Positions 52,862 to 62,374 of a stretch of 64,000 nt of DNA are shown in pieces; position 1 is the stretch's first letter; each line of letters opens with the position of its first letter. Made by a program: the position numbers and the translations under genes. The notes beneath the pieces are model-generated. The model made no database searches, was not told the DNA's origin, and was given only the letters and a program-made list of their open reading frames with translations. The DNA comes from Chitinophagaceae bacterium (lineage in GTDB: Bacteria; Bacteroidota; Bacteroidia; Chitinophagales; Chitinophagaceae): NCBI GenBank assembly GCA_004028795.1, contig SAIW01000008.1:300066-364065 (forward strand). The letters are read 5' to 3'.

Positions 52862-52928
52862 CATCGGTTTTTCATAGGATATTGGATTTTAAAAACGGGG
52901 CTGGATTTTTATCCTGGCCCTTTTTTGT
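52862..52928 (+). promoter_or_regulatory. Candidate structured leader of fabI with terminator-like hairpin
   Basis: TTTTCATAGGATATTGGATT precedes a hairpin GGGGCTGGAT-TTTT-ATCCTGGCCC (52897-52920) followed by six T residues, ending about 100 nt before the fabI start. It could be a conditional terminator in the fabI leader or a plain terminator of the upstream unit. Confidence 0.45.
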
Positions 52929-53028
52929 TTTTTATACTTATACACATCTATCGATTGTCTAATTTTCTCATACATTTTACTTTTTCAATTTATCATTTAC
53001 TTTTACCACTTCATTAAACAAACTTAAT

Positions 53029-53844
53029 ATGTCGTACAACTTATTAAAAGGTAAGAGAGGTATCATAACAGGAGCATTGGATGCAAATTCAATAGCGTGG
53101 AAAGTTGCAGAAAAGGCACATGAAGAAGGTGCAACTTTTGTATTAACCAATGCACCTATCGCTATGAGAATGGGAGAAATTAAGAAATTGGCTGAAGCTA
53201 CTAATTCAGAAATTGTTCCGGCAGATGCAACAAATGTTGATGAGCTGACAACATTATTTACAAAATCTCAGGAAATATTAGGAGGCAAGATTGACTTTGT
53301 ATTACACTCAATCGGAATGAGTGTAAACATCAGAAAACAAGTTCCTTATACAGAAAGTAATTATGATTATTTTATGAAAGGAATTGATGTTAGTGCTATG
53401 AGTTTTCATAAAATGTTGGCAGTAGCCAAAAAGTTAGATGCCATTAATGAATGGGGAAGTGTGGTAGCATTAACTTATATGGCAGCACAAAGAACTTTTC
53501 CTTTTTATACAGATATGGCCGATATTAAAGCAATGCTTGAATCAATTGCAAGAAGCTTTGGTTATCATTACGGTGTAGAAAAGAAAGTGAGAATTAATAC
53601 AGTATCACAATCACCAACAAAAACAACTGCCGGTACAGGTATTAAAGGTTTTGGTGATTTTTATGATTATGCCAATGCTATTGCACCTTTAGGCAATGCA
53701 ACTGCAGAAGATTGTGCCAACTATTGCATTACGCTTTTTTCTGATTTAACAAGAATGGTTACTATGCAGAATTTATTTCATGATGGTGGTTATTCTAATA
53801 CAGGTGTAAGTAATGAAGTGATGCAGAAACTGGGAATCAGTTAA
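53029..53844 (+). CDS. fabI: Enoyl-[acyl-carrier-protein] reductase (NADH)
   Basis: A 271-residue short-chain dehydrogenase of the FabI class. It reduces trans-2-enoyl-ACP in fatty acid elongation. The FabI-type cofactor motif is GIITGALDANSIAWKVAEKA. The catalytic pair is Y160 and K167 (YTDMADIK, Y-x6-K), with FVLHSIGMS before it. Length and motifs normal. Has its own leader and terminator, so it is probably monocistronic. Confidence 0.95.
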   Translation: MSYNLLKGKRGIITGALDANSIAWKVAEKAHEEGATFVLTNAPIAMRMGEIKKLAEATNSEIVPADATNVDELTTLFTKSQEILGGKIDFVLHSIGMSVNIRKQVPYTESNYDYFMKGIDVSAMSFHKMLAVAKKLDAINEWGSVVALTYMAAQRTFPFYTDMADIKAMLESIARSFGYHYGVEKKVRINTVSQSPTKTTAGTGIKGFGDFYDYANAIAPLGNATAEDCANYCITLFSDLTRMVTMQNLFHDGGYSNTGVSNEVMQKLGIS

Positions 53845-53857
53845 ATTATAATAAGTA

Positions 53858-53886
53858 ACGCCGATACATTGTATCGGCGTTTTTGT
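53858..53886 (+). terminator. Rho-independent terminator after fabI
   Basis: Perfect 10-bp stem ACGCCGATAC/GTATCGGCGT (53858-53867, 53871-53880) followed by a T-run. Confidence 0.9.
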
Positions 53887-53906
53887 TTAAACTAAAAAAT
53901 TATTAG

Positions 53907-54194
53907 ATGAATACATTATTATTTCAACTTTCAACAGAAGCTATACAGTTAATAGGTTACGTAGGTAGCTTTTTAACTTCTGTTACATTTATTCCTCAGG
54001 TAATAAAATCCTGGAAATCTAAAAGTGTTGGAGATTTAAGTGTGGTAATGCTTTTAATTGTAATTACAAGTACCATTGTTTGGTTAATATATGGATTTGG
54101 TATTGCCAATGGCGGACCGGTAATTGTTGCCAATTTTATCGTATTGGCATTAAGCTTATTGCTGCTGTATTTTAAGTTTACTTTTAGAAAATAA
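53907..54194 (+). CDS. SemiSWEET family sugar transporter
   Basis: A 95-residue, three-helix membrane protein with the PQ-loop motif LTSVTFIPQVIKSWKSKSVGDLS (residue block 21-43) and a third helix rich in Ala/Leu. SemiSWEETs dimerise to form a sugar uniporter. No metabolic partner gene adjacent. Confidence 0.88.
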   Translation: MNTLLFQLSTEAIQLIGYVGSFLTSVTFIPQVIKSWKSKSVGDLSVVMLLIVITSTIVWLIYGFGIANGGPVIVANFIVLALSLLLLYFKFTFRK

Positions 54195-54333
54195 AAGCTT
54201 TCTCTTTCTTATCTTGTACGCATTATAGTTGCTGTAATTGTTGCAGTACAAGTGTGTCCTTCGACTACGCTCTGGATAAACTGCAACAGCAGCTTCATAG
54301 TAATTCTATTGTTTGCTACATAAAAATAACTCT

Positions 54334-55890
54334 ATGCCTTTAGCTAATATTGTTTGGGTTGACGATGAAATTGAAAGTCTGCAATCGCAAAAATTATTTT
54401 TAGAAAATAAAGGTTATACCATTAACACTTTTGCAAGCGGTTTTGATGCTATTGAGTTTGTAAAGGAAAATAGTGTTGATGTAGTTTTGTTAGATGAATC
54501 TATGCCGGGTATTACAGGCCTGCAAACGCTTTCTAAGATTAAAGAAATTAGTAATCATTTACCGGTAGTAATGATTACTAAAAATGAAACAGAAACTTTA
54601 ATGGAAGAAGCTATCGGCAGCCAGATAACAGATTATTTATTGAAACCTGTTAACCCAAATCAGGTTTTATTATGCCTGAAAAAAATTATTGATAATAAAA
54701 GATTGGTTGCAGAAAAAACAACAACTGCTTATCAGCAACAATTCAGAGAATTGTTTATGGCATTGAATAATAATCCTGATTATAATGAGTGGATGGATAT
54801 TTATAAGAAGTTGGTTTTTTGGGAATTAGAAATGGAGAAAAGCGATAGCCCTGAAATGCAGGAAATTCTTGCTCAACAAAAAGAAGAAGCTAATACAGAA
54901 TTCTTTAAATACATATCAAAAAATTATGCTAAATGGGTGCAGCCAAAAAGTGTTGAAGCACCTGTTATGAGCCATAATCTTTTACAGTTTAAAGTATTGC
55001 CTCATGTTGAACCCAGTATTCCCGTGTTTTTTATTTTGATTGATAATCTTCGTTTCGACCAATGGAAAGCCATACAACCCATATTCGCAGAGAGTTTCAG
55101 AATATTAGAAGAAGAGACATTTTATTCTATTCTGCCAACTGCAACACAGTATTGCCGTAATGCTATATTCAGTGGGTTACTTCCTGTAGATATTGAAAAA
55201 CAATTTCCCCAACAATGGAAAAATGATGAAGATGAAGGTGGCAAAAATTTATTCGAGGAAGAGTTTTTTAAAGCTCAACTAAAACGATTAAAGAAAGAGC
55301 ATCTTAAAACGAGCTATACAAAAATTGTAAACCATAATGACGGGCAGCAACTCGTAAACAATATACATAATTTTTTAAGCAACGATTTGAATGTAATAGT
55401 GTACAACTTTGTTGATATGCTTAGTCATGCCCGCACAGAAATGGAAGTATTAAAAGAATTAGCAGGAGATGAGAAAAGCTACAGAAGCGTTACCCGCAGC
55501 TGGTTTGAGCATAGTCCGTTGCACATGGCATTAAAGAAAATTGCTGATAAAAAAATAAAAATAATTGTAGCCACAGACCATGGCAGTGTTCGTGTAAAAA
55601 CACCCTATAAAGTTGTGGGAGATAAACAAACAACAACCAACCTTCGTTATAAACATGGAAGAAATTTAAACTATGAATCAAAAGAAGTGTTGGCATTTCG
55701 TAACCCGCACGATGCAGGTCTTCCTGTGCCGACAGTAAATTCATCTTTCATTTTTGCAAAAGAAGATGGCTTTTTGTGCTATCCCAATAATTATAATCAT
55801 TATGTAAACTATTACAAGAACACATTTCAACATGGCGGTGTAAGTTTAGAAGAAATGATTGTACCTGTAATTAAAATGATTAGTAAATAA
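54334..55890 (+). CDS. porX: PorX-type response regulator with PglZ domain
   Basis: 518 residues from ATG 54334. The N-terminal receiver domain has acidic pocket VWVDDE and phospho-acceptor D54 (VVLLDESMPG), then a helical linker. A C-terminal alkaline-phosphatase-fold PglZ domain follows (FFILIDNLRFDQWK; IIVATDHGSVRVK; FQHGGVSLEEMIVPV). PorX regulates type IX secretion genes in Bacteroidota, which fits gldKLMN 2 kb upstream. Confidence 0.92.
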   Translation: MPLANIVWVDDEIESLQSQKLFLENKGYTINTFASGFDAIEFVKENSVDVVLLDESMPGITGLQTLSKIKEISNHLPVVMITKNETETLMEEAIGSQITDYLLKPVNPNQVLLCLKKIIDNKRLVAEKTTTAYQQQFRELFMALNNNPDYNEWMDIYKKLVFWELEMEKSDSPEMQEILAQQKEEANTEFFKYISKNYAKWVQPKSVEAPVMSHNLLQFKVLPHVEPSIPVFFILIDNLRFDQWKAIQPIFAESFRILEEETFYSILPTATQYCRNAIFSGLLPVDIEKQFPQQWKNDEDEGGKNLFEEEFFKAQLKRLKKEHLKTSYTKIVNHNDGQQLVNNIHNFLSNDLNVIVYNFVDMLSHARTEMEVLKELAGDEKSYRSVTRSWFEHSPLHMALKKIADKKIKIIVATDHGSVRVKTPYKVVGDKQTTTNLRYKHGRNLNYESKEVLAFRNPHDAGLPVPTVNSSFIFAKEDGFLCYPNNYNHYVNYYKNTFQHGGVSLEEMIVPVIKMISK

Positions 55891-55924
55891 TTTTAACTAA
55901 GCTATTGTACTACTATTGAACTTA

Positions 55925-55945
55925 TGTTGTGTCACTCACTTGTAC
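55925..55945. repeat. 21-nt host repeat, second copy
   Basis: TTGTGTCACTCACTTGTAC (55927-55945), extended by TG on the left, is identical to 43629-43649. Confidence 0.8.
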
Positions 55946-56081
55946 ATTCTTATCATTATGCAGCATAGCAATTAAAGTATAACCTACGATACTTTTCCCG
56001 ATTGTATAAACTGCTTTTTCTAAAACGGCAGTAATTCTTCTTCTTTGAAAATCATTTTTGCAAACGAAAAAATTAATGTTT

Positions 56082-58541
56082 ATGAAAATGATACAAGTGA
56101 AAAGATTAACAACTTTATTAGTATTACTCCTTATTTCTTCTATAACAGCGTTTGCTGATAACGATGAGCTAACAAGTACAATATCAGGAAAAGTAATAAC
56201 AGCAGATGGTAAACCAGCTGCAGATGTAACTGTTACAATTAAAGGAACCAATAAAGCTACATTAACAGATAGAGAAGGTAACTTCAGCTTTAAAAATATC
56301 ACCAATGGGATGTATGTTATTGAAATTTCTTTTACAGGATATGAGACCATCTCACAAACAATAACAGTAAATAATAACAAGTCAAACTTTCTTTCTTTTC
56401 AATTAAAACTATCTGAGAAACAATTAGAAGAAGTAATTGTAAAAGCAACAGAAAGAAAATTTACAGCAGGCAGATTAAGCATTCCTGAAAAAGATATGCC
56501 TTTAACAATAGGTTCAGTAAGTAATAAAATTATAACAGACCAGCAAGCAATTCGTATTGGTGATATAGTTAAAAATGTTCCGGGCGTTTCTTTAACACAA
56601 ACACGTTTCGGTGTAAACGAAACTTATGCTGCACGTGGCTACAGTATTGGTATTACAGGCGGTGCAGGTGGCGGTAGCATTTTTAAAAATGGCTTACCTG
56701 TAAACATTGCAGGCATTCCCGAAGCTGTTGGAATTGAATCAGTAGAAATTGTAAAGGGAAGTTCTGCTTTTTTATATGGTAGTTCATCAGGCGGTTTAAT
56801 AATAAACATGGTTACAAAAAAACCTAAATACAATTTTGGTGGCGAAGTGTTAATGCATACAGGAAGCAATCAACAATACAAACCTGTTATTGATGTATAT
56901 GGACCAATTAATAAAAATGTAGCCTACCGTTTTGTTGGCAGTTATGAAAATGATAATAGTTTTCGTGATGTTGTGAAAACAAAACGTGTTTATATTAATC
57001 CTTCAGTATTATATAAGTTCGGAAAGAATTCTTCTTTATTAATTCAGGGGGATTATTTAAATGCACAATTAACACCAGACCCCGGAGTTGGCTTATTAGA
57101 TAGCGGCAGAGTGTTAACCAAAGCTATTCCCCGCTCAAGATTTCAGAATGTTGCATGGGCATACAATAATGTAATACAAAACTCTGCATCAGCAGAATTT
57201 AAACATACAATCAACGATAAGTTTTCATTTAATGTATTAGCTTCTTATCAAAATACAGATGTAGACTCTTATAGTACGGGAAACTTAAATACAGCAAGTA
57301 CAACAGGTATTGTGGCAAGGCCGTTAGCAAGGGCACATAGTGTAGAAAAAGATTATGCAGTACAGGCAAATATTGATGGTAAATTTAATACAGGTAAAAT
57401 AACGCATCATTTTTTGGCGGGTGCAGATTTTACAAATATTACTACTTATACAGATGCATTTACTATTCTTACTTCAACAGGTGCAACTCTAAAAATTTAT
57501 GATACTATTAATTTACTCAATCCCAATCAATATGTTCAAAGAACAGATATTCCCAACGCAATAAAAGCAACAATAACAACAGCTCCGTCAAACAGAGCAG
57601 GCGTATATGTGCAGGATTTAGTTACGCTTACTAATCAATTCAAATTATTTGTAGGCTTACGATACACTTATCAGGCAACTGTTCAAACAACTATTGATAG
57701 TATGCCAACTTCAACTCGCCCTGCTGCAATAGTAAAAGGTACAACACCAACAACTACTTACAATGTTTTATCACCTAAAGCAGGCATTGTTTATCAACCA
57801 TCACAAAACACATCTTTATTTGTAAGCTATGCCAACAACTTTACAACAAACAGCGGCACAGATGTATATGGAAATTTATTGCCTGCATCAATCATTAATC
57901 AATATGAAGCAGGAGTGAAGAATAGTTTTTTAAACGGAAGAATAAACACAACGGTTAGTATTTACAGAATACTCAACAGTAACCTGGCACAGCAGGCTCA
58001 ATACAAAGCAGATGGAGTAACGCTTAATACCGATGCTACTGTAAAAACACTAAGCGGAGAAACCACCAGCGATGGTATTGAACTTGGCATCAATGCAATG
58101 CTCTCACAAAACTTATATTTCATAACAGGCTATAGTTATAACTTCATACGATACACGCATACTTCAGGAAGTAAAGGCTCCAATATTGAAGGTGAGCAAT
58201 TAGTAAATGCTCCAAGCAATACAGCCAATGCGAGTATCTTTTATACCTTTTCATCAGGCAGTTTAAAAAATATTAAACTTGGTGCAACAGGTTTTTATAC
58301 AGGTTCCCGCTTTGGAGGTTATAATAACACGGTTGGTCAAACTGTTTTAGGTAGCAGAATGGTAGCTTTATCAGGTTTCACAACGGTTGATTTATCTGCC
58401 GGCTATACTTATAAAAAATTTACATTACAATGCAAACTGTCAAATATTTTCAATGCATTAAATTATTTAGTGCATGATAACTACAGTATTTCGCCAATTG
58501 CACCACGACAGTTAATGACAACTTTGAGTTATAGATTTTAG
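56082..58541 (+). CDS. TonB-dependent siderophore-type receptor with carboxypeptidase-like N-terminal domain
   Basis: About 819 residues from ATG 56082. Signal peptide (ISSITAFA), then a CarboxypepD_reg-like beta-sandwich (ISGKVITADGKPAADVTVTI). Next come a plug (DIVKNVPGVSLTQTRFGVNE; YGSSSGGLIINMVTKKPKY) and a barrel ending ALNYLVHDNYSISPIAPRQL and terminal SYRF. Siderophore-receptor features outnumber SusC features, and no SusD follows. Imports ferric siderophore or a similar ligand across the outer membrane. Confidence 0.9.
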   Translation: MKMIQVKRLTTLLVLLLISSITAFADNDELTSTISGKVITADGKPAADVTVTIKGTNKATLTDREGNFSFKNITNGMYVIEISFTGYETISQTITVNNNKSNFLSFQLKLSEKQLEEVIVKATERKFTAGRLSIPEKDMPLTIGSVSNKIITDQQAIRIGDIVKNVPGVSLTQTRFGVNETYAARGYSIGITGGAGGGSIFKNGLPVNIAGIPEAVGIESVEIVKGSSAFLYGSSSGGLIINMVTKKPKYNFGGEVLMHTGSNQQYKPVIDVYGPINKNVAYRFVGSYENDNSFRDVVKTKRVYINPSVLYKFGKNSSLLIQGDYLNAQLTPDPGVGLLDSGRVLTKAIPRSRFQNVAWAYNNVIQNSASAEFKHTINDKFSFNVLASYQNTDVDSYSTGNLNTASTTGIVARPLARAHSVEKDYAVQANIDGKFNTGKITHHFLAGADFTNITTYTDAFTILTSTGATLKIYDTINLLNPNQYVQRTDIPNAIKATITTAPSNRAGVYVQDLVTLTNQFKLFVGLRYTYQATVQTTIDSMPTSTRPAAIVKGTTPTTTYNVLSPKAGIVYQPSQNTSLFVSYANNFTTNSGTDVYGNLLPASIINQYEAGVKNSFLNGRINTTVSIYRILNSNLAQQAQYKADGVTLNTDATVKTLSGETTSDGIELGINAMLSQNLYFITGYSYNFIRYTHTSGSKGSNIEGEQLVNAPSNTANASIFYTFSSGSLKNIKLGATGFYTGSRFGGYNNTVGQTVLGSRMVALSGFTTVDLSAGYTYKKFTLQCKLSNIFNALNYLVHDNYSISPIAPRQLMTTLSYRF

Positions 58542-58854
58542 TTTTTTGTTACAAGCTTAGGAATATCTATTACGCTGCTGTTGTCCAAAGGACTCCTTCG
58601 GAGCGTCGCACACTTGCCTGCCTGCCGTCAGGCAGGTACGTTCAAATCACTATTCAGCCAACTGCCTGAACCTGATAAGTTCGGGCAGTTTTGTGGATAA
58701 ATCAAACCTTATAAAACTCCACCTCATCTTAATTTTGAATGGTTAATAATCTGTACGTGAAATAAGCCTTAGCAATAAACATAATTCAGGTTACATAGCG
58801 AATTCTATTGGTAAATAATTTATCTGCCAAAGGCAGAAGCACAAAAGTGAACAT
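58542..58854. other. Gene-free stretch with dispersed repeat copy B and hairpin
   Basis: 58573-58652 holds TTGTCCAAAGGACTCCTTCG, GGAGCGTCGCAC, the palindrome CCTGCCTGCCGTCAGGCAGG and GTACGTTCAAATCA, a longer copy of the repeat at 7779. At 58660-58690 AACTGCCTGAAC pairs with GTTCGGGCAGTT and is followed by TTTTG: a likely terminator for the TonB receptor. No gene seen in the remainder. Confidence 0.65.
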
Positions 58855-59124
58855 ATGAAACCTACTCAAAACACATTAGATAAATTAGAAGATATTTTAG
58901 GAGAAAGTGGTTATGTAGTTCGTTATGAACGCGGCACTTTTCAAAGTGGTTGGTGCATTTTAGAAGCTAAAAAAATTGTTGTTTTAAATAAATTTTTAGA
59001 TACTGAAGCCAGAATAAATACTTTACTTGAATTAATTCCGCAGCTTAATATTCAGTTTGACAAATTAACACATGAAAGCCAGAAACTGTACGAAAATGTG
59101 TTAGCCAATGCAGTGTTGGCATAA
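58855..59124 (+). CDS. Conserved small protein of unknown function
   Basis: An 89-residue cytoplasmic protein: TLDKLEDILGESGYVVRYER, then GTFQSGWCILEAKKIVVLNK and FLDTEARINTLLELIPQL. The pattern (YxVRYExGxFxxGxCxxxxxKxxVxNK) occurs widely in Bacteroidota, often beside MBL hydrolases as here. Function unknown. Start ATG 58855. Confidence 0.75.
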   Translation: MKPTQNTLDKLEDILGESGYVVRYERGTFQSGWCILEAKKIVVLNKFLDTEARINTLLELIPQLNIQFDKLTHESQKLYENVLANAVLA

Positions 59125-59166
59125 AGTTTCAACTAATTGGTTTGCATAATTTTTTAGCGTGTAGAT

Positions 59167-59952
59167 TTGTTTGTGGCAACTCCATTAAACATTACTTTTC
59201 TTGGCACAGGTACAAGCAGCGGCGTACCAATGATTGGCTGCAATTGTGAAGTTTGTTCATCAACAGACGCAAAAGATAATAGGCTTCGCAGCAGTATTTT
59301 AATTCAATCTTCGCATACCACAGTTGTTATAGACACAACACCCGATTTTCGCTATCAAATGCTTCGTATTAATAATAAAAAATTAGATGCGGTTGTATTT
59401 ACACATTCCCATAAAGACCATATTGCAGGTTTAGATGATATACGGGCATACAATTATTTTCAGCAAAAAGACATGGAAGTATATGCTAATACATTAACTG
59501 CAGAACATTTAAAAAGAGATTTTTATTATGCATTTGCTGAGCATAAATATCCCGGTGTGCCGAAAATAAATCTACATATAATTAATGATGAGCCATTTGT
59601 TATAAACGATATTCCATTTCAGCCAATAACTGTTTGGCATTTAAAAATGAAAGTATTTGGATATCGAATAGGAAATTTTACATATATTACAGACGCTAAT
59701 AGAATAGATGAGGCAGAAAAAGAAAAAGTTAAGGGCTCTGAAATGCTGGTGTTAAATGCTTTGAGAAAAGAAAAGCATATTTCGCATTTTACATTAGATG
59801 AAGCAATAGCCCTGGCTGATGAATTACAGATACCAAATGTTTATTTAACACATATCAGCCATCAGTTAGGTAAACATAAAGAAGTAAATAAAGTACTGCC
59901 TTCAAATATTCAGTTAGCATACGACGGCTTAACAATAACTACATTGATATAA
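59167..59952 (+). CDS. MBL-fold metallo-hydrolase (PhnP/RNase Z-like)
   Basis: About 261 residues beginning with TTG at 59167 (a GTG two codons on is the alternative). Opening FLGTGTSSGVPMIGCNCEVC with a zinc-binding cysteine pair as in PhnP. Metal motif FTHSHKDHIAGLDDIR (HxHxDH), then YITDANRID and VYLTHISHQLG. Probable phosphodiesterase acting on a cyclic phosphate; exact substrate unknown. Confidence 0.87.
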   Translation: MFVATPLNITFLGTGTSSGVPMIGCNCEVCSSTDAKDNRLRSSILIQSSHTTVVIDTTPDFRYQMLRINNKKLDAVVFTHSHKDHIAGLDDIRAYNYFQQKDMEVYANTLTAEHLKRDFYYAFAEHKYPGVPKINLHIINDEPFVINDIPFQPITVWHLKMKVFGYRIGNFTYITDANRIDEAEKEKVKGSEMLVLNALRKEKHISHFTLDEAIALADELQIPNVYLTHISHQLGKHKEVNKVLPSNIQLAYDGLTITTLI

Positions 59953-59985
59953 TTTACCCCTCTTTGAATTATTAAACGAAGGGCT

Positions 59986-60885
59986 ATGAAGAAAATTTTA
60001 AAAGACTATTTTACTTTCACTCGTAAAGAGAGAACAGCAGTTATTATTCTGGCAGTATTAATTGTTGTATTTATTGTATTACCCTACTTTATTCCTGTTA
60101 AAAAATATAAGCCTGTTATTAATGAAGCCTTGCAGCAACAGGTAGAACAAGTGGTTTTAAAAGATTCTTTCGTAAACCGAACAGCTGTTAACGAAGACGC
60201 AGGTAATGAAACAGCAGTTACAGAAAATGTTTCGTATGAATTATTTGAGTTTAACCCGAATACCATTGATGAAGCCGGCTGGAAGAAATTAGGCTTGCGT
60301 GATAAAACGATAAAAACAATTTTGAATTACAGAAGTAAAGGAGGAAAGTTTAAATCAGCTGAAGACATAAGAAAAATTTGGGGTTTGAAGAAAGAAGAAG
60401 CTGACAGAATTATTCCTTATGCAAGAGTTGAAAGTGTTCATTCAAATAATAATGCTGCTACAAAAGAAATTGCAACAAAGGCAAGTATAAAAATTGATGT
60501 GAATGCAGCCACACCGCAGGAATGGTTTACCATACCTAATATGGATAGAAGCCTTGCTTACAGAATTATAAAATACAAAGAAAAATTAGGTGGCTTTTTA
60601 AATGTTAGTCAGGTAAAAGAAACTTATGGCTTAACAGATTCTGTTTATAAAACAATTGAACCTTACTTAGTGCTTCAAACAACGGCGATTAAAAAGATAA
60701 ACATTAATTCTGCTGATGATTATACCTTATCAATGCATCCTTATATTAACAGAGATGTAGCCAAAGCAATAACTATTTACAGAACACAGCACGGAGCTTA
60801 TACCAAAGTAGAAGACATTAAAAAAATTGTGTTTATTAAAGAAGAACTCTATCAGAAAATTGCTCCTTATTTATCAGTTGAATAG
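59986..60885 (+). CDS. ComEA-like helix-hairpin-helix protein
   Basis: A 299-residue protein with one N-terminal membrane helix (AVIILAVLIVVFIVLPYFI). Three successive helix-hairpin-helix modules follow: FNPNTIDEAGWKKLGLRD, IDVNAATPQEWFTIPNMDRS and ININSADDYTLSMHPYINRD. These bind DNA non-specifically, so a role in DNA uptake or envelope-associated DNA is likely. Follows the MBL gene by 33 nt. Confidence 0.85.
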   Translation: MKKILKDYFTFTRKERTAVIILAVLIVVFIVLPYFIPVKKYKPVINEALQQQVEQVVLKDSFVNRTAVNEDAGNETAVTENVSYELFEFNPNTIDEAGWKKLGLRDKTIKTILNYRSKGGKFKSAEDIRKIWGLKKEEADRIIPYARVESVHSNNNAATKEIATKASIKIDVNAATPQEWFTIPNMDRSLAYRIIKYKEKLGGFLNVSQVKETYGLTDSVYKTIEPYLVLQTTAIKKININSADDYTLSMHPYINRDVAKAITIYRTQHGAYTKVEDIKKIVFIKEELYQKIAPYLSVE

Positions 60886-60894
60886 TGATAAGAA

Positions 60895-60955
60895 AGTACC
60901 TGCCTGCCGGCAGGCAGGCAAGTGAATGATACCTCGACTTCGCTCAGTACAGGCT
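60895..60955. repeat. Dispersed palindromic repeat copy C (inverted)
   Basis: A perfect 20-nt palindrome CCTGCCTGCCGGCAGGCAGG (60899-60918), flanked by GTAC and CAAGTG, is the reverse complement of the insert in copy B (58613-58640). It is followed by TCGACTTCGCTCAGTACAGG, also partly present at 6616-6645. Confidence 0.8.
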
Positions 60956-61001
60956 ACACAAAAGCCTGATTTTATTCTGTAGTCTGTAACCCAAAATCTT
61001 A

Positions 61002-61032
61002 TTTGGTAAAATAAAAATTCATCCTATTTTTG
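61002..61032 (+). promoter_or_regulatory. Bacteroidota-type promoter of the acyl-CoA dehydrogenase gene
   Basis: TTTG (61002-61005), 19-nt spacer, TATTTTTG (61025-61032): a full match to the TTTG-N19-21-TAnnTTTG consensus. The transcript would have a leader of about 95 nt with two hairpins (AACTAAC/GTTAGTT near 61039; AACCCTGCAA/TTGCGGGGTT 61089-61111). Confidence 0.7.
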
Positions 61033-61133
61033 TGAAACTAACGCTTGTTAGTTTTCTTTCATGGTCCTTTAACGATTGCTGACTTTCAACCCTGCAAGTA
61101 TTTTGCGGGGTTGTTACTTTAAAATTTTTGAAC

Positions 61134-62273
61134 ATGAATTTTGCATCAACGGAGTTAACCAAACAGGTGGCACAAACAGCTAAAGACTTTGCACAACAGC
61201 AAATTTTACCTTATGTAATGCAGTGGGATGAAAGCCAGGAATTTCCTGTACAGGCGTTTAAAAAAATGGGGGCCTTGGGCTTAATGGGTGTTTTAGTTCC
61301 TGAAGCTTATGGAGGTGCCGGCTTAGGCTATTTTGAGTATGTTGCAATTATTAAAGAAATTGCTAAAGTATGTGGCTCTGTGGGTTTAAGTTTAGCTGCA
61401 CATAATTCACTTTGCACTAATCATATTTTAAGTTTTGGAAGTGAAGCACAAAAGAAAAAATACTTACCCCAATTAGCATCAGGCGAGTTTATAGGGGCAT
61501 GGGGTTTAACAGAAGCCAATACCGGAAGCGATGCAGGTAATATGCAAACAACAGCTATACAGGATGGTAATAACTGGATTATTAACGGAACAAAATGCTG
61601 GATAACACATGGCAAAAGCGGGGATGTAGCTGTGGTTATTTGCAGAACAGGCGAACCCCGAACAAGTGGCAACAGCACTGCGTTTATTATTGAAAGAGGC
61701 ATTAAAGGTTTTACTGCGGGAAAGAAAGAAAATAAATTAGGCATGCGTGCCAGCGAAACCGCTGAGATGATTTTTGATAATTGTGTGATAAGCGATGAAC
61801 AGCGTTTGGGCGAGGTGGGAGATGGGTTTCGCCAATCTTTAAAAATATTAGATGGCGGCAGAATTTCAATTGCTGCATTAGCAGTTGGTATTGCACAGGG
61901 TGCTTATGAAGCTGCTTTAAAATATTCAAAAGAACGCCATCAGTTTGGTGAGCCTATTGCAAACTTTCAGGGAATAAGTTTTAAGCTGGCAGATATGGCA
62001 ACAGAAATTGCAGCGGCAGATTTATTGTTGCAGCAAGCTTGCGATTTAAAAGAACGCCATGAAAAAGTTACCAAGCAAAGTGCTATGGCAAAGTATTATT
62101 GTAGTGAAGTGGCCGTAAAAGTTGCCAATGATGCTGTGCAGATTTTTGGGGGTTATGGTTATACTAAAGATTTTCCCGTAGAGAAATTTTACAGAGATGC
62201 CAAGCTTTGTACCATCGGCGAAGGCACAAGTGAAATTCAAAAAATAGTTATTGCAAGAGAAGTGTTGGGATAA
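61134..62273 (+). CDS. Acyl-CoA dehydrogenase
   Basis: About 379 residues from ATG 61134. Fold landmarks: the N-terminal helical domain, the middle strand [29 protein letters not shown], the substrate-binding [14 protein letters not shown], and [20 protein letters not shown]. The C-terminal catalytic glutamate lies in [12 protein letters not shown]. Oxidises a short- to medium-chain acyl-CoA, passing electrons to an electron-transfer flavoprotein. Confidence 0.93.
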   Translation: MNFASTELTKQVAQTAKDFAQQQILPYVMQWDESQEFPVQAFKKMGALGLMGVLVPEAYGGAGLGYFEYVAIIKEIAKVCGSVGLSLAAHNSLCTNHILSFGSEAQKKKYLPQLASGEFIGAWGLTEANTGSDAGNMQTTAIQDGNNWIINGTKCWITHGKSGDVAVVICRTGEPRTSGNSTAFIIERGIKGFTAGKKENKLGMRASETAEMIFDNCVISDEQRLGEVGDGFRQSLKILDGGRISIAALAVGIAQGAYEAALKYSKERHQFGEPIANFQGISFKLADMATEIAAADLLLQQACDLKERHEKVTKQSAMAKYYCSEVAVKVANDAVQIFGGYGYTKDFPVEKFYRDAKLCTIGEGTSEIQKIVIAREVLG

Positions 62274-62321
62274 TTATATGAACCAAGCTTTAGAATAAAT
62301 AGTAAGCTTTAGTTGCGTTGC

Positions 62322-62345
62322 ATCCCGAAACTTCGGGATACGTTT
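62322..62345. terminator. Hairpin after the acyl-CoA dehydrogenase gene
   Basis: ATCCCGAA (62322-62329) pairs with TTCGGGAT (62332-62339) and is followed by ACGTTTTG. The same CCCGAAA/TTTCGGG unit also occurs at 10432-10441, so it may be a small repeat used as terminator. Confidence 0.5.
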
Positions 62346-62374
62346 TGTTCATTAAGCAACAAGCAAAAGATTGT

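Noticed and set aside
43629..55945. The 21-nt repeat as attachment-site duplication of the mobile element
   Set aside because: The second copy is 12 kb into host DNA on the same side, and no copy occurs near the integrase end.
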